Shown here piece after piece: positions 6,315 through 8,957 of a stretch of DNA of 8,957 nt. The notes beneath the pieces are model-generated. The model was given only the letters and a program-made list of their open reading frames with translations, searched no databases and was not told where the DNA came from. The translations under genes and the position numbers were made by a program. The DNA comes from Candidatus Stahliibacteriota bacterium (GTDB lineage: Bacteria > Hydrothermota > Tepidihabitantia > B3-TA06). Numbering within the stretch: position 1 is the stretch's first letter; each line of letters opens with the position of its first letter. The stretch lies in NCBI GenBank assembly GCA_030592225.1, contig JAUVJT010000080.1, positions 1 to 8,957 of the forward strand. Reading direction: 5' to 3'.

Positions 6315-7757
6315 ATGAACCCTCTTCAAAAACGGTTAATCGCCGAGGGAATCAAAATGGTAGCAAAAAACCCCGGTCTCGTCAGTACATTTCTAAAACC
6401 ACTCAAGGCAATAATCAAAAAGGGGGTTATGCATGCCCAACCCACGAACATACCCTACGTCACTGAAATAAAAACACAGTTTCTTTTGAATCTGTTTGAG
6501 CAGTCTATCAAGAGCATCCGGAAGGGGTACCTCTCCCCTGAGTATACCGAAAGGGTACGCGAGACCTTTGTAATAAAGGGATTCCTCGATGAAAGGCGAC
6601 CCAAAGTCCGGAAAGAATACAAGGATAGATACGGGATAGAATCTCCCAGTTTCTGCTTAATCTCTCCCACCAAGCACTGCAACCTTAAATGTACAGGATG
6701 TTACGCGGCCTCGGAAGCAACCACCCCAGCCACACTGGACTATGAGGTGTTTACCAGACTGCTCCATGAGATGCGCGATCTGATCGGGTCGAACTTCATC
6801 ACAATCTCAGGCGGCGAACCCTTTATGTACAATTCTCAGGGCAAGACCCTGCTTGATGCCGTGGAAGAATTCTCCGATATATTTTTCCTTGTTTACACCA
6901 ACGGGACACTACTCACCGACGAAACGGTGGAAAGGATGACCAAACTGGGAAACATAACCCCGGCGATATCCGTTGAAGGCTACGAGAAAGAGACCGACGC
7001 GAGACGGGGAAAAGGCGTCTATGCGAAGATCATGGATTCAATGGAGAGACTGAGACACCACGGCGTTCCCTTCGGGACATCCGTAACCGCAACCAAGAAC
7101 AACATCGAAATCCTGCTGACCGATGAGTTCTACGAGCACTACTTCGAAGAGCTGGGTGCGGTGTATATGTGGATGTTCCACCTGATGCCTATCGGAAGGG
7201 CCAGGGATACCATGGATCTGATGATTTCTCCCGAGCAGCGCGTTGCGCTTTACAACCAGTGGGAAAGGATGCTTTTCGATAAGAAATACTTTGTCGGGGA
7301 CTTTTGGAACAGTGGTGCGGCGACAGATGGTTGCATTGCCTACGGCAGAGAGAAGGGATACTTCTACGTCGACTGGAACGGAAACATCATGCCTTGCGGG
7401 TTCGTGCCCTACTACAAGGACAATCTCTACGATCTTTACAAGGATGGTAAGTCAATTGCAGACGCGCTGATGTCGGATCTGTTTGCAAAAGGAAGGAAAT
7501 GGCAGCACGAATACGGATACCATCAGGCCCAGCCCAATAATTTGCTTGCCCCCTGCTCTATCCGCGACCACCACAAATACTTCAGGGAGAATATCCTGGA
7601 CAACAGCGCGAAGCCTGAGGACGAAAATGCAAAAGTAGCGCTCGAAGACCCTGAATACTACGAGAGACTGGTGGAGTTCGATGAAGAACTTGAGAAGCTC
7701 ACCCAACCCATCTGGCAGGAGCGCTACCTTAAAAACCTGAAACGAACCTCACGATGA
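6315..7757 (+). CDS. Radical SAM protein with SPASM-like C-terminal cysteines, function unknown
   Basis: The 480-residue protein has a basic, helix-rich N-terminal extension of about 110 residues, then the radical SAM core. The core carries C122-x3-C126-x2-C129 in KHCNLKCTGCYA, which binds the 4Fe-4S cluster that cleaves S-adenosylmethionine, and SGGEP (165-169), which contacts SAM. TNGTLL (195-200) and SVEG (219-222) continue the barrel. The C-terminal third has C340 in DGCIAYG, C361 in GNIMPCGFVP and C414 in LAPCSIRDHH, arranged like a SPASM or twitch region that could bind an auxiliary cluster. It is related to the broad COG0535 group of peptide- and cofactor-modifying enzymes, but no precursor peptide is visible nearby. 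The ATG has AAAGGA at 6301-6306. Control by a TetR-type repressor is strongly suggested by the palindrome. Substrate unknown; a lipid- or stress-related modification would only be a guess. Confidence 0.85.
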   Translation: MNPLQKRLIAEGIKMVAKNPGLVSTFLKPLKAIIKKGVMHAQPTNIPYVTEIKTQFLLNLFEQSIKSIRKGYLSPEYTERVRETFVIKGFLDERRPKVRKEYKDRYGIESPSFCLISPTKHCNLKCTGCYAASEATTPATLDYEVFTRLLHEMRDLIGSNFITISGGEPFMYNSQGKTLLDAVEEFSDIFFLVYTNGTLLTDETVERMTKLGNITPAISVEGYEKETDARRGKGVYAKIMDSMERLRHHGVPFGTSVTATKNNIEILLTDEFYEHYFEELGAVYMWMFHLMPIGRARDTMDLMISPEQRVALYNQWERMLFDKKYFVGDFWNSGAATDGCIAYGREKGYFYVDWNGNIMPCGFVPYYKDNLYDLYKDGKSIADALMSDLFAKGRKWQHEYGYHQAQPNNLLAPCSIRDHHKYFRENILDNSAKPEDENAKVALEDPEYYERLVEFDEELEKLTQPIWQERYLKNLKRTSR

Positions 7758-7786
7758 TGCCACACCTTTATACAGCACAACCCGAG

Positions 7787-7808
7787 AGGCAGCTTGACAG
7801 AACTGCCT
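7787..7808. other. AGGCAG/CTGCCT inverted repeat around the -35 box of the tetR promoter
   Basis: AGGCAG (7787-7792) and CTGCCT (7803-7808) form a six-pair stem with a ten-base loop containing TTGACA, followed by TTT. A further GGCAG at 7822-7826 can pair with the same CTGCC across the -10 box. It could be a weak terminator for the radical SAM gene or an operator of a different type. No ACTGAC/GTCAGT operator is present here. Confidence 0.35.
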
Positions 7809-7821
7809 TTCCTACTATAAT
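7794..7821 (+). promoter_or_regulatory. Consensus promoter of the full-length tetR, near-leaderless
   Basis: Perfect TTGACA (7794-7799), 16-base spacer, perfect TATAAT (7816-7821). The start of transcription is expected around 7828, only about five bases before the ATG at 7833. There is no room for a normal ribosome site on the transcript, so translation is probably leaderless or nearly so. Confidence 0.8.
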
Positions 7822-7832
7822 GGCAGGTTATT

Positions 7833-8435
7833 ATGTCTAAACATTCGCGAAGAAAACCAGGAGAGATACGCCGCCGCGAGATTCTTTCTGCCGCAAGAGA
7901 CCTTTTTTACGAACACGGTTTCGATCAGGTTGGTATGGAGAATGTGGCGAAGAGGGTAGGAATCACAAAAGCGGCGGTCTACTTCTACTACAAGAGCAAG
8001 CTTGAGCTTTTCATAGCGATGGTTAAATCATCGCTTGACCAGCTCGTATCGGATCTCAAGGCCGCTCTTAAGAATGAATCAAAAAAAGGGGTTAAAAACC
8101 GCCTTGATGCGGTACTCCACTCGCTTGGCCGGCATGTCCCTCTGATTTCAAGCATGCGCAGGCTTTTCGAAACCGGAGGAACGTCCATCGTTCCTGCGCG
8201 CCACATGACGCTCTTTACGAAACGCATCACTCCCGGCATCGAGGAGGTAAAAGAAGTGCTGACCTCTGTTTTCTTCAAGGCGCAGAAGGCAGGTGAGGTA
8301 AGAAAAAATCTAACCCCCAAAACGCTGGCAAATGCTTTTCTGGGACTTGCGTCTTCGCTGGCTAAAACCGAGTTGGAATTTGCAGCACTCAGAGAAATCT
8401 TCCTTGAAGGGATTCTTGTTAAGAAAACTGGGTGA
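7833..8435 (+). CDS. TetR/AcrR-family transcriptional regulator
   Basis: The 200-residue length and layout are typical of the family. The N-terminal helix-turn-helix domain spans about residues 13-59: RREILSAARDLFYEHGFDQ, then VGMENVAKRVGITKAAVYFYYKSKLELF, where GITKAAVYFYY is the recognition helix. The remaining 140 residues form a helical ligand-binding and dimerisation domain without recognisable ligand-specific motifs. The ATG at 7833 is required, because the helix-turn-helix begins only 12 residues later and no later start would keep it. It lies 75 bases after the radical SAM gene but has its own promoter. It is the leading candidate to bind the palindrome at 6243-6270 and the similar one at 8610-8639. 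Its own promoter lacks that motif, so it may not be autoregulated by the same site. The ligand is unknown. Confidence 0.92.
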   Translation: MSKHSRRKPGEIRRREILSAARDLFYEHGFDQVGMENVAKRVGITKAAVYFYYKSKLELFIAMVKSSLDQLVSDLKAALKNESKKGVKNRLDAVLHSLGRHVPLISSMRRLFETGGTSIVPARHMTLFTKRITPGIEEVKEVLTSVFFKAQKAGEVRKNLTPKTLANAFLGLASSLAKTELEFAALREIFLEGILVKKTG

Positions 8436-8460
8436 GAAGAAAAACCGGTTTTGTTTTCTC
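8434..8460 (+). terminator. Hairpin overlapping the tetR stop, possible terminator
   Basis: GAGAAGAAAAA pairs with the T-rich TTTTGTTTTCTC around a CCGG loop, with one bulged G and one G-T pair. The T-rich right arm resembles a terminator, but no separate T-run follows, so strength is uncertain. Confidence 0.45.
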
Positions 8461-8531
8461 GGGTACGGCGGCACGGATCGCCCAAGAAGCCGCTCTTAAG
8501 GTATTCTACACCTAACACCAAGGCAAAACTT

Positions 8532-8545
8532 ACTAACCGGTCAGT
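8532..8545. promoter_or_regulatory. Degenerate upstream copy of the TetR operator
   Basis: ACTAACCGGTCAGT matches the core ACTGACNNGTCAGT with a single mismatch. It lies about 30 bases upstream of the -35 box at 8576 and could be an auxiliary operator. The remaining intergenic DNA from 8461 holds no supported gene. Confidence 0.5.
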
Positions 8546-8575
8546 CATCTCTGAGTTGGGGTAAAACGATAACCC

Positions 8576-8603
8576 TTGACAACCGCAACCTTTTTCCTAT
8601 AAT
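8576..8603 (+). promoter_or_regulatory. Consensus promoter of the truncated tetR
   Basis: Perfect TTGACA (8576-8581), 16-base spacer, perfect TATAAT (8598-8603). Transcription would start near 8610, at the left edge of the operator. The spacer ends in TTTTTCC, similar to the pyrimidine run before the -10 boxes at 6236 and 7816. Confidence 0.85.
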
Positions 8604-8609
8604 TGCGTT

Positions 8610-8639
8610 CTATACTAACTGACTGGTCAGTAAGTATAG
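8610..8639. promoter_or_regulatory. 30-bp imperfect palindromic operator, TetR-type
   Basis: The left half CTATACTAACTGACT and the right half GGTCAGTAAGTATAG match in 13 of 15 pairs. The core ACTGAC..GTCAGT equals that of 6243-6270. It starts at the predicted transcription start, consistent with autorepression by the tetR that follows or repression by the paralogue upstream. Confidence 0.78.
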
Positions 8640-8672
8640 TCTAGCCTAACTTGTGAACTGCAGAGAGGATTA

Positions 8673-8840
8673 ATGGAAAGTAAGACTCAGGAACGCAAGC
8701 CCGCCGAAGTGCGGCGGTTTGAGATTCTGGTTGCCGCCCGGAAGCTTTTTACCGAACGTGACTACCATCACGTAAGCATGGATGACGTTGCGAAAAAGGT
8801 GGGCATCTCCAAGGCGGGGGTGTATCTTTATTTTAGGTGA
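8673..8840 (+). pseudogene. tetR-family regulator truncated inside its DNA-binding domain
   Basis: Only 55 codons are present, ending VYLYFR and then TGA, just where the family continues with a lysine-rich turn and helix 4. The N-terminal part is a normal helix-turn-helix: RRFEILVAARKLF, then VSMDDVAKKVGISKAGVYLYF. About 28 of 49 residues are identical to the matching part of the upstream TetR, so they are paralogues with a similar recognition helix. The start is sound: AGAGGA lies eight bases before the ATG and a regulated promoter precedes it. With no ligand or dimerisation domain the product cannot be a normal repressor. The sequence after about 8836 changes character, so truncation by deletion, insertion or an assembly error is more likely than a point mutation. 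Confidence 0.85.
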
Positions 8841-8957
8841 TTGACCACGAGATCGGAGTAAGTATAATAGGATTAGATGGGACTATTATCGCATTCGAGG
8901 TTGTTTACTAGTGAGCGCCATGCAAGAAATTACTATAAGAAGTTACGATGGAGTGAA
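8837..8957 (+). other. AT-rich tail after the tetR break, possible ends of two coupled genes
   Basis: The frame beginning GTGATTGAC at 8837 encodes 24 residues, with SIIGLDGTIIAFEVVY before a TAG at 8909-8911. A GTG at 8911 overlaps that stop by one base (TAGTG) and an ATG follows in frame at 8920, opening MQEITIRSYDGV up to the window end. The stop/start overlap looks like the junction of two real genes, with the first lacking its N-terminus. I do not recognise either. With such short fragments this is tentative. Confidence 0.3.

Noticed and set aside
7988..8548. 186-codon open frame on the - strand across the tetR gene
   Set aside because: Serine- and arginine-rich shadow of tetR with no promoter or ribosome site.
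8837..8911. Frameshift in tetR that would restore VIDHEI as the next TetR helix
   Set aside because: VIDHEI is superficially TetR-like, but the turn and helix between YF and it would be missing and the following SIIGLDGTIIAFEVVY does not resemble a TetR ligand domain.
1..8957. CRISPR arrays, tRNA or rRNA genes
   Set aside because: No regularly spaced repeats and no cloverleaf or rRNA-like stretches were seen on either strand.

Overview
The window reads as a bacterial chromosome segment of moderate GC. The main genes use Shine-Dalgarno sites, consensus sigma-70-type promoters and overlapping stop/start codons. Three genes suggest a deep-branching or uncultivated lineage: an sn-glycerol-1-phosphate dehydrogenase (archaeal-type polar lipid stereochemistry), a bifunctional archaeal-type fructose-1,6-bisphosphate aldolase/phosphatase, and a bacterial AccD. 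Bacteria of the FCB group and related candidate phyla are known to carry G1P dehydrogenases, but the sequence alone does not fix the phylum.

Layout. (1) Positions 2-2034, + strand: the 3' end of a membrane protein that is probably a CDP-alcohol phosphatidyltransferase, then a LicC-like nucleotidyltransferase, then glycerol-1-phosphate dehydrogenase. All three are overlapping or abutting, so this is one operon for an activated polyol phosphate and probably a phospholipid-like product. (2) Positions 2057-3942, - strand: a restriction-modification cassette, with a D12-class adenine methyltransferase first and an EcoRV-family endonuclease second. It is visibly more AT-rich than its neighbours and converges on the G1P operon. 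(3) Positions 4108-6062, + strand: FBP aldolase/phosphatase and accD with a one-base stop/start overlap, closed by a good intrinsic terminator. (4) Positions 6214-8840, + strand: a radical SAM protein whose promoter overlaps a perfect 28-bp palindrome, a TetR-family regulator with its own near-leaderless promoter, and a second tetR that has a related operator but breaks off inside its DNA-binding domain. (5) About 8837 to the end: AT-rich sequence that does not continue the tetR and looks like the far side of a rearrangement or assembly junction.

How the genes work together. The EcoRV-like pair should form a self-contained Type II system, probably with GATATC specificity because the EcoRV recognition-loop residues are retained. 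Its methylase appears to be expressed from a leaderless transcript, with a 12-bp repeat filling the promoter spacer. FBP aldolase/phosphatase (gluconeogenesis) and AccD (malonyl-CoA) link carbon assimilation to lipid synthesis. The radical SAM gene and the tetR genes look like one small regulon sharing an ACTGAC/GTCAGT operator. The most unusual items are the EcoRV family system with its promoter arrangement, the G1P operon in a bacterium, and the TetR/radical SAM regulon of unknown function.
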